The notes under the pieces were generated by a model, which was given only the letters and a program-made list of their open reading frames with translations, was not told the DNA's origin and searched no databases. A stretch of 13,900 nucleotides of DNA, taken from contig CADBQE010000058.1 in NCBI GenBank assembly GCA_902796695.1, positions 1-13,900 on the forward strand. The letters are read 5' to 3'. Shown in pieces: positions 1-7,264 of the stretch (positions are counted from its first letter, which is position 1; every line of letters starts with the position of its first letter). The translations under genes and the position numbers were made by a program. Source of the DNA: an uncultured Lachnospiraceae bacterium. Lineage in GTDB: Bacteria > Bacillota > Clostridia > Lachnospirales > Lachnospiraceae.

Positions 1-1536
1 CATATCGAATCCGAGCTTCCGCTTGACCTGAGCAATGTTCAGATTCGACACATGAAATCCATATTTCTCCTGTACCCATTCCCGGATTTCATCGTAGGTT
101 GCCAGGCTTTCCGCGCTGGTCAGATCCAGTTCATCCATATCGACCGTAACCTCGATATGGTGTTTCACTTCAGAAAGTTTGGACAATAGTGCCACCGTCT
201 CCACATGCACGCCCTGTGGGAACATGTCCACCGGCTGGACCCTGCGGAGTTCGTATCCGCCTGCTTCGCGCAGGATTTTGAGGTCCCGGGCGAGGGTGGC
301 GGAGTTGCAGGAAACGTAGACGATGCGGGAGGGGGCGCAGGAGATGAGGGCCTGCAGGAGAGCAGGGGCGCAGCCTTTGCGCGGGGGGTCGAGGACGACG
401 ACGTCCGGGGTTTCCGCGGGATGGGCCGCGCACCAGGCGGGGAAGATATCTTCCGAACTGCCTGTGAAGAATTCGGCGTTGGTGATTCCGTTCAGCGCGG
501 CGTTGGTGCGGGCGTTTTCGATCGCGGGGGCGATGATCTCCACGCCGCGCACGCGGGCGGCGTGACGTGCCAGGAAGAGGGAGATGGTGCCGGTGCCGCA
601 GTAGAGGTCCCAGACGTTTTCCGTGCCGGTCAGGCCCGCGAATTCCAGGGCTTTGGCGTACAGGACTTCCGTTTGTTTGGGGTTGATCTGGAAGAAAGCG
701 AGCGGGGAGAGGCGGAACTTCAGGCCGCCGATGGATTCGGTAATATAGCCGGGCCCGTACAGCGGAAGCAGTTCGCTGCCCAGGATCACGTTGTCCCGGC
801 GGGTGTTTACGTTCAGGGAGATGTCCGTCATGCCCGGAACTGCGGCAAGGGTGCGCACCAGATCGTCCGCGCCGGGCAGCTTCCGGCCGTTGATCACCAG
901 GCAGACCATCCATTCCCCGGAGCCGGCGGCGCGGCGGATCAGGGCGTGGCGCAGGAGGCCGCGGCCGGTTTCTTCGTCATAAGCCGGAATCCGGCGGGTG
1001 CGGGCGTGGTCCAGAATGATCTCCAGAATCCGGTCAAAGCCGGGAAGGTTCAGCAGGCAGTCGGTCATGGGGACAATGCGGTGGGAGCGGGCGGCGTAGT
1101 AGCCGGCCGTGATCTGCCCGTTTTTGTCCGTGCCGAAGGGGATCTGGGCCTTGTTGCGGTAATGCCAGGGGTCTTCCATGCCCAGAATGGGCTCTGTGGG
1201 GGGATCGGAGAAGCCGCCCAGACGGATCAGATGCTGGCGGACTTTGTTTTCCTTGAAGGCCAGCTGGGCGGGGTAGGAGAGCGCCTGCAGCTGACAGCCG
1301 CCGCAGGGGGCTGCGGCCGGACAGCGGGGGACGGCCCGGTCCGGGGAGGGAACCAGGAGCTCCTGAAGGCGGCCGAAGCCGTAGGTCCTGCCCGGCTTGG
1401 TGACGAGGATGCGGGCGGTGTCGCCGATGACCGCGTCTTTGACAAAGAGGGGGTAGCCGTCGACGTGGCCGATCCCCTCTCCGTTTTCCGTCATATCGGT
1501 GATTGCTGCGGTGACAATATCGTTTCTGCTCAGCAT
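1..1536 (-). CDS. rlmD: 23S rRNA (uracil-C5)-methyltransferase, RlmD/RlmCD family, with C-terminal extension (3' end outside window)
   Basis: SAM-dependent enzyme expected to methylate C5 of uridine in 23S rRNA. In Firmicutes one enzyme of this family (RlmCD) can serve both U747 and U1939, so the exact target is uncertain. The 512 visible residues begin with a TRAM-like beta domain (about 5-62). Four cysteines match the [4Fe-4S] site: C72, C78, C81 and C160. The SAM-binding stretch is DLYCGTGTISL (310-320). DPPRKG is at 382-387, the catalytic cysteine is C410 in VSCNS, and the probable general base is E446 in HVET. All key residues are intact. The family core ends near residue 455, yet the frame continues through EVTVDMDELDLTSAE and beyond the left edge, so the protein carries a fused tail. 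That tail has visibly lower GC than the core. The ATG at 1536 overlaps the end of yhaM by 7 bp and has a GAGGAGG 14 bases upstream, a rather long spacing. Confidence 0.93.
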   Translation of the reverse strand, partial: MLSRNDIVTAAITDMTENGEGIGHVDGYPLFVKDAVIGDTARILVTKPGRTYGFGRLQELLVPSPDRAVPRCPAAAPCGGCQLQALSYPAQLAFKENKVRQHLIRLGGFSDPPTEPILGMEDPWHYRNKAQIPFGTDKNGQITAGYYAARSHRIVPMTDCLLNLPGFDRILEIILDHARTRRIPAYDEETGRGLLRHALIRRAAGSGEWMVCLVINGRKLPGADDLVRTLAAVPGMTDISLNVNTRRDNVILGSELLPLYGPGYITESIGGLKFRLSPLAFFQINPKQTEVLYAKALEFAGLTGTENVWDLYCGTGTISLFLARHAARVRGVEIIAPAIENARTNAALNGITNAEFFTGSSEDIFPAWCAAHPAETPDVVVLDPPRKGCAPALLQALISCAPSRIVYVSCNSATLARDLKILREAGGYELRRVQPVDMFPQGVHVETVALLSKLSEVKHHIEVTVDMDELDLTSAESLATYDEIREWVQEKYGFHVSNLNIAQVKRKLGFDM

Positions 1537-2477
1537 TCTTTTGTGCGGGTCCTCCTCACGTTGCTGTCCAGGAATTTCTGGAAGCCGAGCCAGCCGGTGG
1601 CGCCGGCGTCGGAGAGCGTTTCCGACATGAGCTGGATCTTGGCGTCCGTGTTGTCCGCCAGATGCAGGGCCAGGGCTTCCAGCAGGGCGGGCTTCTTGGG
1701 GGAGCCGAACTCAAATTCGCCGTGGTGAGCCAGAATAATGTGGCACAGTTCGTTTTTGGTGACTTCCGGGAAATTCGGGATGCCGGCGATCTTTTCCCGC
1801 ACCATGTCGATCCCGATGATGATGTGGCCGAGGAGCTGGCCCTCGTCCGTATAATCATTGGCCGGGAAAGAAGAGAGCTCGCGGATTTTTCCGATATCGT
1901 GGCACATGGCCCCGGTCAGGAGCAGGTCGCGGTTGATCAGCGGATACTTTTTGCAGTATTCCGCGCAGAGCTCCGTAACGCGCAGCGTATGCTGCAGCAG
2001 GCCGCCGGAAAAACTGTGGTGCACGCTTTTGGCGGCGGAATGGGCTTTGAATTCCTTTACAAAGGCGGCATCGTTCACGAAAAAGGCTTCCAGCAGGGCC
2101 CGCAGCTGGGGATGAGAGATGCTGCGGACAATGGCCAGCAGCTTTTCAAACATCTCGTCGATCGGGTACGGGCTCATGGGTATATAATCGGCCGGGTCAT
2201 ATTCGCCTTCCCGGGCCAGCCGGATGCGCTGGATATTCAGCTGCAGCGAACTCTGGTAGCGCTTGACTTCGCCGTCCACTTTGATATACTGCAGGGCTTC
2301 AAAATGATCGATGCCGGAGGAAAGATCCCATACTTTGCCGTCGATCGAACCGCTGCTGTCCTGCAGCTGCAGGGAATAATAGCTTTTGCCGGCTTTGGTG
2401 AGGCTGACGACTTTGCTGCGGCACAGAAGGATCTGGCTGATCCGGTCTCCTTCCCGCCAGTCGGAGATAGCATACAT
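1530..2477 (-). CDS. yhaM: 3'-5' exoribonuclease YhaM family (OB-fold plus HD domain)
   Basis: Cytoplasmic metal-dependent 3'-5' exonuclease of 315 residues, the usual YhaM length, acting in RNA turnover. An N-terminal OB-fold nucleic-acid-binding domain covers about residues 10-90 (its core includes YYSLQLQDSSGSIDGKVWD). A linker is followed by an HD phosphohydrolase-type domain at about 150-305. Candidate metal ligands are H163 (LLQHT), H193-D194 (CHDIGK), H218, H251-H252 (LAHHGE) and D275 (LADNTD). Nothing expected is missing. It is the middle gene of a minus-strand trio: the start lies 9 bp after the stop of the HtrA-like gene, and its GAAGG ribosome site is formed by the last codons of that gene, which suggests coupling. 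Its end overlaps the rRNA methyltransferase start. Pairing with an rRNA modifier suggests an RNA-metabolism operon; the protease-like partner is harder to explain. Confidence 0.93.
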   Translation of the reverse strand: MYAISDWREGDRISQILLCRSKVVSLTKAGKSYYSLQLQDSSGSIDGKVWDLSSGIDHFEALQYIKVDGEVKRYQSSLQLNIQRIRLAREGEYDPADYIPMSPYPIDEMFEKLLAIVRSISHPQLRALLEAFFVNDAAFVKEFKAHSAAKSVHHSFSGGLLQHTLRVTELCAEYCKKYPLINRDLLLTGAMCHDIGKIRELSSFPANDYTDEGQLLGHIIIGIDMVREKIAGIPNFPEVTKNELCHIILAHHGEFEFGSPKKPALLEALALHLADNTDAKIQLMSETLSDAGATGWLGFQKFLDSNVRRTRTKEC

Positions 2478-2486
2478 ATGATTCGG

Positions 2487-3824
2487 TTACCTTCTTTCTA
2501 TATTGACGTCATAGGTCAGTTCCTGATAGGAGGAACGGCCTTTGCGCAGTACTGTGACGGAGATGGTCTGCTCTGCGGTGAAGCCGAGCAGGATGGAGCG
2601 GAGTTCGTCCGGATTGCGGACCGGATAGCCGGCCACGCGGATCAGGATATCGCCGGCCTGCAGACCGGCCCGCTGCGCCGGGGAGCCCGTGGTGCAGCGG
2701 CTGATGTAAATGCCCGCGGCATCCGTGTGCAGGGCGGCATTGAGCTCATTGGACATGGTAATGCCTTCCACGCCCAGATAGCAGCCCTGCGAGCCGTTGC
2801 TGATGCTTTCAATGTAGGCTCTGAGGTCCGAGATCCCTACGGCGGTGAGAGCGCCGCCGCTGATGTAGTCCGGAACGATCCAGCCGATCAGACTGCCGTC
2901 CAGGTTGATCAGAAAACCGGAGGATGCGCTGTCCCCGATCATATTGGTGTGAAGCAGGGAAACGGAGGAGTCCGGCGTGGGATAGGAGTTTTCGATATAG
3001 GTCAGGATGCCGCTGTTGCAGGATTTGATGATCCCGCCGATCGGGGCGCCCATCGCGATCACCTGCTGGCCGACATAGCTGACATAGGAGTTGCCCAGGC
3101 GGATCGCCTTGATGCGCTCCAGCGTCTGGGCGGTCACCTTGGCGCGGGAGACGGCCATGACCATCAGGTCGGCGATGCTGTCGCGGGCCTTGATATACGC
3201 GTCGGAGACTTCCAGATTGGCAAAGCCGACCTGGAGCGTGCTGGAATCCGACAGATGCGTTGTGGCGGTGTACGGTGTCAGGATCAGGACTTCCTGTTCG
3301 GTGATGGCGATGATGACGCCGAAGCTTTCGGTCTCATACTTGTGGCCGCCCTGAAAGATGGACTGGTCCTGGTTGGTCGCGGTCACGGTGACCAGAGACC
3401 ACTGGGCGTCGGCCCGTACGGCATTCATCAGGATCGCCATGCGCTGGTAGTCTTTCAGCTCCAGATCGTGGTGGCTGATCATGTCCCGGACGGTGTTCTG
3501 CCATTCGGCGCCTTCCGGCGGAGCGGAAGTCCCGGAAGGAAGCACGGCGGATTCCGATTCGTCCGGAACGGCTTCTGTTTCCGCGGGGACCGTGGTTTCC
3601 GGCGGGAAAGTGACGGGTGCCGCCGCAGTCGTTTCCGGCGGAAAGAGGCGGGTGTTCGCAAATCGGAAGACCGCTCCCGCAATCACACCGAAAAAGACCG
3701 CCAGAAGAGCGGTCTGCAGCATTTTTTTCCAGAAGGGGGGCCCGGAGGCCTCATTGACGACGGTTTCCCGGATAAAAGGCCGGCTCTCATTCGGAGCCGG
3801 TTCCTTGTCCTGAAAGTCAGACAC
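2487..3824 (-). CDS. Membrane-anchored HtrA/DegP-like protein with PDZ domain and degenerate protease site
   Basis: This resembles an S1C (HtrA/DegP) serine protease, 445 residues from the chosen GTG start. Numbering here is from the upstream ATG at 3848; subtract 8 for the GTG. A cytoplasmic N-terminus precedes one membrane segment (about 43-62) and a Pro/Thr/Glu-rich linker (about 70-112). A trypsin-like domain (about 145-345) and a PDZ domain (about 355-450, with AGLQAGDILIRVAG) follow outside the membrane. The catalytic histidine expected in LTNxHV reads LTPYTAT, with T194 at the His position. The Asp motif survives (DLMVMAV, D227). The GNSGGPL motif reads ASSGFL, so a serine remains (S309) but its surroundings are lost. 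Proteolysis therefore looks unlikely; peptide binding by the PDZ domain or a scaffold role is my inference. First gene of the operon with yhaM and rlmD. GTG is preferred because GGGAGG sits 9 bases upstream of it. Confidence 0.85.
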   Translation of the reverse strand: MSDFQDKEPAPNESRPFIRETVVNEASGPPFWKKMLQTALLAVFFGVIAGAVFRFANTRLFPPETTAAAPVTFPPETTVPAETEAVPDESESAVLPSGTSAPPEGAEWQNTVRDMISHHDLELKDYQRMAILMNAVRADAQWSLVTVTATNQDQSIFQGGHKYETESFGVIIAITEQEVLILTPYTATTHLSDSSTLQVGFANLEVSDAYIKARDSIADLMVMAVSRAKVTAQTLERIKAIRLGNSYVSYVGQQVIAMGAPIGGIIKSCNSGILTYIENSYPTPDSSVSLLHTNMIGDSASSGFLINLDGSLIGWIVPDYISGGALTAVGISDLRAYIESISNGSQGCYLGVEGITMSNELNAALHTDAAGIYISRCTTGSPAQRAGLQAGDILIRVAGYPVRNPDELRSILLGFTAEQTISVTVLRKGRSSYQELTYDVNIERR

Positions 3825-3833
3825 AGGGCTGAT

Positions 3834-3839
3834 CCTCCC
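3834..3839 (-). promoter_or_regulatory. Ribosome binding site deciding the GTG start of the HtrA-like gene
   Basis: GGGAGG on the minus strand, 9 bases before the GTG at 3824. The in-frame ATG at 3848 lies upstream of this site and has only a distant AAGG about 15 bases before it, so GTG is the better start. Confidence 0.6.
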
Positions 3840-3874
3840 GTAAAGCATTTTAGGTGCTGGGAACCTTACATCCC

Positions 3875-3903
3875 ATTAAACCATATTCCCGGGGAAAAGT
3901 CCA
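3875..3903 (-). promoter_or_regulatory. Candidate sigmaA promoter of the HtrA-like/yhaM/rlmD operon
   Basis: Reading the minus strand: TGGACT (3903-3898, 4 of 6 to TTGACA), a 17-base spacer, then TTTAAT (3880-3875, 5 of 6 to TATAAT). It lies immediately downstream of the TRAP-operon terminator and would give a leader of about 44 nt to the GTG start. The spacer contains a palindrome-like TTTCCCCGGGAAT (3897-3885) that resembles the two palindromes in the TRAP leader. The score is moderate, and no better candidate is visible in the 140-bp gap. Confidence 0.4.
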
Positions 3904-3904
3904 T

Positions 3905-3936
3905 AAAAAAAGGACGCCGCTCCGAAGAGGGCGTCC
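3905..3936 (-). terminator. Rho-independent terminator of the TRAP transporter operon
   Basis: On the minus strand, GGACGCC, CTC, TTCG, GAG, a bulged C, then GGCGTCC form a stem closed by a C(UUCG)G tetraloop, followed directly by seven Ts (3911-3905). It begins 28 bp after the permease stop codon. The T tract almost touches the -35 element of the next promoter, so termination and re-initiation are packed into about 60 bp. Confidence 0.92.
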
Positions 3937-3964
3937 CGAGGAATCACCGATGGATCGGAATGTC

Positions 3965-5992
3965 TTAAGCCGCAGCCGGCCGGGCATTCTTGGACAGCAT
4001 TTTCTGGGCAACGCAGACCGCGGCGATCACGCCGAGGCCGATCACGTCGGTCAGAGTGCCGGGGATCATCATGCAGACACCGCCGCCGACCAGCAGCAGA
4101 CGGAAGATCGGGTTAAGCTTGCTGAACAGATAGCCGTTTAAGGCTGCCGCAATGCCGAACAGACCGACCAGTGCGCTGAGCGCGACCTGAGCAACCGTGA
4201 AGAAGGTGATGTTGTCGCCTTCAAACAGCATCAGAGGGCTGTAAGCGAAGATGTACGGCACAACGAACGCGGCGATAGCCAGCTTCGTGGCGTTGATGCC
4301 TGTCTTCATCGGGTTGGACTTCGCAATGGCGGAACCCGCATAGGCGGCCAGAGCCACGGGCGGGGTGATATCGGCCACGATGCCGAAGTAGAATACGAAG
4401 AAGTGAGCCGCAACAGCCGGGAAGCCCAGCTTGATCAGGATGGGAGCCGTGGTGGCGGCCATGATGCAGTAGTTGGCCGTGGTAGGAACACCCATGCCCA
4501 GTACGATGCAGCACAGCATGGTCAGCACCAGGCCGATGATGGTGACATCCTTGGCCAGGCTGACGATGGCGTTGATCAGCGTGGAGGCCAGACCGGTGGA
4601 GGTGATGCAGCCGGCGATGATGCCCGCCATGCCGCAGGCGACCGCTACGCTGATGCCGCTCTTGCCGCCGGCTTCCAGCGCATCGACCGTGTTCTTCAGG
4701 GTCTTCTTGCAGGCCAGATTCAGCGCCTGACCGATGCTCGTTTTCTGCTCGCCTTCTTCACCGGCCGCATGGTCGTGGAAGAAGTGGATAAAGCCGACGA
4801 TGATGGCGGCCAGAATGGACAGCGCCGCGCTGAAGTTCATGGTCTTGGATCCGGAGGATACCAGCCAGACCAGCATGACCAGCGGGAGGATCAGGTAGCA
4901 GAATCTGCCGAGGTAGCTCCACTTGGGCAGCTCGTGGCGCGGGATGCCCTTCAGGTTCAGCTTCTTGGCTTCCAGATGCACGGCAATAAAGATGCCGGCG
5001 AAGTACAGGAACGCGGGCAGGATAGCCTTTAAGGCGACCTGGGCGTAAGGAATGCCGATATATTCCGCCATCAGGAAGGCCGCGGCACCCATGATGGGCG
5101 GCATGATCTGACCGCCGGTAGAAGCGGAGGCTTCCACGGCGCCGGCGAATTCGGGCTTGTAGCCGGTCTTCTTCATCATCGGGATGGTGAAGGAACCGGT
5201 GGTAACGGTATTGCCTACGGAAGAGCCGGATACCATGCCGCACAGCGCAGAGGAGATAACGGCTACCTTGGCGGGACCGCCGCTGGACCAGCCGGCCACG
5301 CGGTTCGCAAAGGAGATGAAGTAGTTGGCAATGCCGGTCCGTTCCAGGAACGCGCCGAATATGATGAACAGAATAATATACGAGTAGCAGACACTGACAG
5401 GGGTCCCGATGACGCCGTTGGTGGTGTAGAACAGCGTATGGATTACGGAACGGATGATAGTGTGGGCCGATCCGCCGTAGCTGGCCTGCTTAATGAAGGT
5501 ATAGACCAGCAGGGCGCCCGCGACGCACAGGATCGGGATGCCGACCGCGCGGCGGCACAGCTCGATCAGAGCCAGAATGCCGATAATGCCCATGACGATA
5601 TCCATGTCGTTGATGCGGTTCTGGCGCTCGATCAGGTTCATGGCGTTGATCGCGAAATAGAAGTACGCGGAAGAACCGACCGCCATGATGATGATGTCAT
5701 ACCAGGGCAGGTGGTTGGGCTTGGGGAATCCCTTCTTGATCGGGTAGGTCAGGAAGCCGAGGATCAGGATGAAGCCCATAAACAGAGGCAGACGGACTTC
5801 GGGCATCGCGGTGGAAAACAGAGTCATGTAGATGCAGTACACAGAGAATACGGCAGCCAGGATCTTGATGATCAGGGCCGGTACGCCCTGCCATACTCTG
5901 GTGTTGGACTCGCGGTCGTATTTCCGCATTACCTCATCCAGATTCGCTTCTGTTTCCGGAACATTGTTCACTTCTTTTTCTTTTTTGCTCAT
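3965..5992 (-). CDS. TRAP transporter fused permease (DctQ-DctM type, TAXI system)
   Basis: Integral membrane permease of a TRAP transporter; it would import an organic acid or similar solute delivered by the binding protein, driven by an ion gradient. The 675 residues match the usual size of single-chain permeases in which the small (DctQ-like) and large (DctM-like) subunits are fused. A hydrophilic N-terminus (1-35) is followed by a first set of membrane helices (about 37-170) and then the DctM-like core. Family motifs include SGSSVGNTVTTGSFTIP (255-271), GGQIMPPIMGAAAF (293-306), LGMGVPTTANYCIMA (498-512) and ADITPPVALAAYAGSAIA (540-557). Many helices follow one another up to about residue 663. 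No separate DctQ gene is present or needed. The ATG at 5992 has CGGAG 7 bases upstream. It follows the TAXI lipoprotein gene after an 82-bp gap carrying a hairpin, and is followed by a strong terminator. Substrate unknown. Confidence 0.93.
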   Translation of the reverse strand: MSKKEKEVNNVPETEANLDEVMRKYDRESNTRVWQGVPALIIKILAAVFSVYCIYMTLFSTAMPEVRLPLFMGFILILGFLTYPIKKGFPKPNHLPWYDIIIMAVGSSAYFYFAINAMNLIERQNRINDMDIVMGIIGILALIELCRRAVGIPILCVAGALLVYTFIKQASYGGSAHTIIRSVIHTLFYTTNGVIGTPVSVCYSYIILFIIFGAFLERTGIANYFISFANRVAGWSSGGPAKVAVISSALCGMVSGSSVGNTVTTGSFTIPMMKKTGYKPEFAGAVEASASTGGQIMPPIMGAAAFLMAEYIGIPYAQVALKAILPAFLYFAGIFIAVHLEAKKLNLKGIPRHELPKWSYLGRFCYLILPLVMLVWLVSSGSKTMNFSAALSILAAIIVGFIHFFHDHAAGEEGEQKTSIGQALNLACKKTLKNTVDALEAGGKSGISVAVACGMAGIIAGCITSTGLASTLINAIVSLAKDVTIIGLVLTMLCCIVLGMGVPTTANYCIMAATTAPILIKLGFPAVAAHFFVFYFGIVADITPPVALAAYAGSAIAKSNPMKTGINATKLAIAAFVVPYIFAYSPLMLFEGDNITFFTVAQVALSALVGLFGIAAALNGYLFSKLNPIFRLLLVGGGVCMMIPGTLTDVIGLGVIAAVCVAQKMLSKNARPAAA

Positions 5993-6024
5993 GATAGTAC
6001 TCCGGTTAACATTGTCTTAAAACA

Positions 6025-6053
6025 CGGGGCTGTGGCGGATCACCACAGCCCCG
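6025..6053 (-). promoter_or_regulatory. Intergenic hairpin between the TAXI binding protein and the permease genes
   Basis: Perfect 11-bp inverted repeat (CGGGGCTGTGG and CCACAGCCCCG on the minus strand) with a 7-base loop. It is followed by only a short T-poor stretch (TGTTTTAAG), so it is not a classical strong terminator. Its place between a binding-protein gene and its permease fits a partial terminator or a 3'-end stabiliser giving more binding protein than permease. That role is inferred; the repeat itself is seen directly. Confidence 0.7.
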
Positions 6054-6074
6054 CTGAATCCGTCTTGATCCGGA

Positions 6075-7082
6075 TTATTTGGTGGGAACGGTCTTGCCCT
6101 TTTCGGCAAAGTACTTCGCAGCGCCCTTGTGATAAGGAACGGAGGTCATGGAAGCACCGTAGTCGATGTTGACTTCTTTGTACTTCGCATGGTCGGAAGT
6201 CAGGTTGGGAGCGTTGTCAAAGATGTCCTTGGTGAGGGCGTAAACGATGTCTTCGCTGATGTCATCGCGGACCAGAACGACCGCAGCCACGGCCGCCGTT
6301 ACGATGTCTTCAGGAATGGTGCTGTAGGTGCCGCCCTTGATGGTATCCTTTACATAGTAAGGGGAGGACTTCAGCAGCTTGTCCAGGTGCTCTTCGTCGA
6401 AAGCGACCAGGTGGGTGTTCTTGTTGGAAGCAGCCAGGTCGGTCACGGCGGTGGCGGGGGCGCCGACTACCAGGAACGCAGCATCGATCTTGCCGTCCTT
6501 CAGGTCGTTCGCGGAATCCGCGTAGGACTGATAGGTGGGGTTGATGTCATCCAGGGTCATATCATAGGCAGCCAGCACGTCCAGTACGTTGAAGTACACA
6601 CCGGATCCGGCAGCGCCCACGGATACGCTCTTGCCGCGCAGGTCTTCCATGGACTTGATGTCGGGGTTCACGGCTACCAGGTGGATGGTCTCGTTGTACA
6701 GAGCGCCGACGACGGAGAAGTTGGTCACTTTGCCTTCCTTCTCAAACAGGTTGGTGCCGTTGTAGGCGTAGGCCATAACGTCGGACTGGCAGAAGGCCAG
6801 TTCGGCTTCTTCGTCCTGCAGCTTGTTGATGTTGCCCTTGGAACCGGCGCCGACCAGAGCGGTCACCTTGGTGCCGATGTTGTTGGTGGCATGCTGGGCA
6901 ATAACGGTGCCGAACGCGTAGTAGGTGCCGGCTTCACCGCCGGTCACGAAACGCAGTTCTTTGGGAGAAGTAGCGTCTCCGGTAGCGTCTCCGGGGGCCT
7001 TGGTACCGTCGTTGCTTCCGCCGCAGGCAGCCAGGGACAGAGCCATGGCCAGAACCAGAAGCAGAGATAACACTTTCTTCAT
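6075..7082 (-). CDS. TAXI family TRAP transporter solute-binding lipoprotein
   Basis: Extracytoplasmic solute receptor that captures ligand and hands it to the fused permease encoded next. It has 335 residues, typical for the TAXI family. A lipoprotein signal peptide occupies residues 1-19, with lipobox LAAC and the lipid-carrying cysteine at C20. A short Gly/Asp/Thr linker (21-40) leads to a type II periplasmic-binding fold with the family signature FVTGGEAGTYYAFG (45-58), then VGAAGSG (155-161) and the DAAFLVVGAPA region (200-210). The start is the ATG at 7082: the signal peptide begins there and GGAAGGAG lies 6 bases upstream. The longer in-frame ATG at 7184 would fall in the promoter and is rejected. 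First gene of the TRAP operon, with a leader of about 86 nt from the predicted start site. The ligand is not identifiable; TAXI proteins are often linked to glutamate or other carboxylates. Confidence 0.94.
   Translation of the reverse strand: MKKVLSLLLVLAMALSLAACGGSNDGTKAPGDATGDATSPKELRFVTGGEAGTYYAFGTVIAQHATNNIGTKVTALVGAGSKGNINKLQDEEAELAFCQSDVMAYAYNGTNLFEKEGKVTNFSVVGALYNETIHLVAVNPDIKSMEDLRGKSVSVGAAGSGVYFNVLDVLAAYDMTLDDINPTYQSYADSANDLKDGKIDAAFLVVGAPATAVTDLAASNKNTHLVAFDEEHLDKLLKSSPYYVKDTIKGGTYSTIPEDIVTAAVAAVVLVRDDISEDIVYALTKDIFDNAPNLTSDHAKYKEVNIDYGASMTSVPYHKGAAKYFAEKGKTVPTK
6970..6993. repeat. 12-bp tandem duplication in the TAXI lipoprotein linker
   Basis: Two exact copies of GTAGCGTCTCCG (6970-6981 and 6982-6993, plus strand). 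They encode the repeated GDAT-type motif (GDATGDATS, residues 31-39) in the flexible linker after the lipid-anchored cysteine. It keeps the frame and probably arose by slippage in a region tolerant of length change. Confidence 0.85.
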
Positions 7083-7119
7083 TTTTTTCTCCTTCCTTTC
7101 AGGCACGCATTTTTTCTGC

Positions 7120-7155
7120 CATTCACGGGGAATGACTGAGGATTCCGGGGGAATC
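7120..7155. promoter_or_regulatory. Two similar small palindromes in the TAXI leader, a candidate operator
   Basis: Plus-strand GATTCC-GGG-GGAATC (7141-7155) and CATTC-ACGGG-GAATG (7120-7134). Their inner 13 bases (ATTCCGGGGGAAT and ATTCACGGGGAAT) agree at 11 of 13 positions and the copies are exactly 21 bp apart, two helical turns. They lie about +14 to +49 from the predicted transcription start of the TRAP operon, suiting a dimeric repressor bound side by side or small RNA hairpins. Function is inferred from symmetry and position only. Confidence 0.45.
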
Positions 7156-7174
7156 TCGTACCTGACCTGGGGCC

Positions 7175-7203
7175 ATTTTAGCAAATGAACGCGCGGGTGT
7201 CAA
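7175..7203 (-). promoter_or_regulatory. SigmaA promoter of the TAXI-TRAP operon
   Basis: Minus strand: a perfect TTGACA (7203-7198), a 17-base spacer, and TAAAAT (7180-7175) preceded by TGC, an extended -10. Transcription should start near 7168. This is the clearest promoter in the window. Confidence 0.88.
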
Positions 7204-7264
7204 TAAAATGGAGAAAAATGCGCTTCCCATTTTCATATATTTCACGGATTATTCATAAATTTTT

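Noticed and set aside
205..1728. 507-residue plus-strand frame opposite the rRNA methyltransferase
   Set aside because: The minus-strand frame carries every catalytic motif of the methyltransferase; the plus frame is Gly/Ala/Arg-rich with no motif.
1662..3968. 768-residue open frame on the plus strand opposite yhaM and the HtrA-like gene
   Set aside because: It has no family-like sequence, spans two genes and the intergenic gap, and lies antisense to two well-supported coding regions. Long antisense frames are common where GC-rich codon bias removes stops.
7099..7122. Seven-codon minus-strand leader frame (MAEKMRA) in the TAXI 5' leader
   Set aside because: No ribosome site and no runs of a regulatory amino acid; it probably arises by chance in the leader.
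7083..7184. N-terminal extension of the TAXI binding protein to an ATG at 7184
   Set aside because: It would start upstream of the predicted transcription start, within the promoter, and would bury the lipoprotein signal peptide. The ATG at 7082 has a strong ribosome site.
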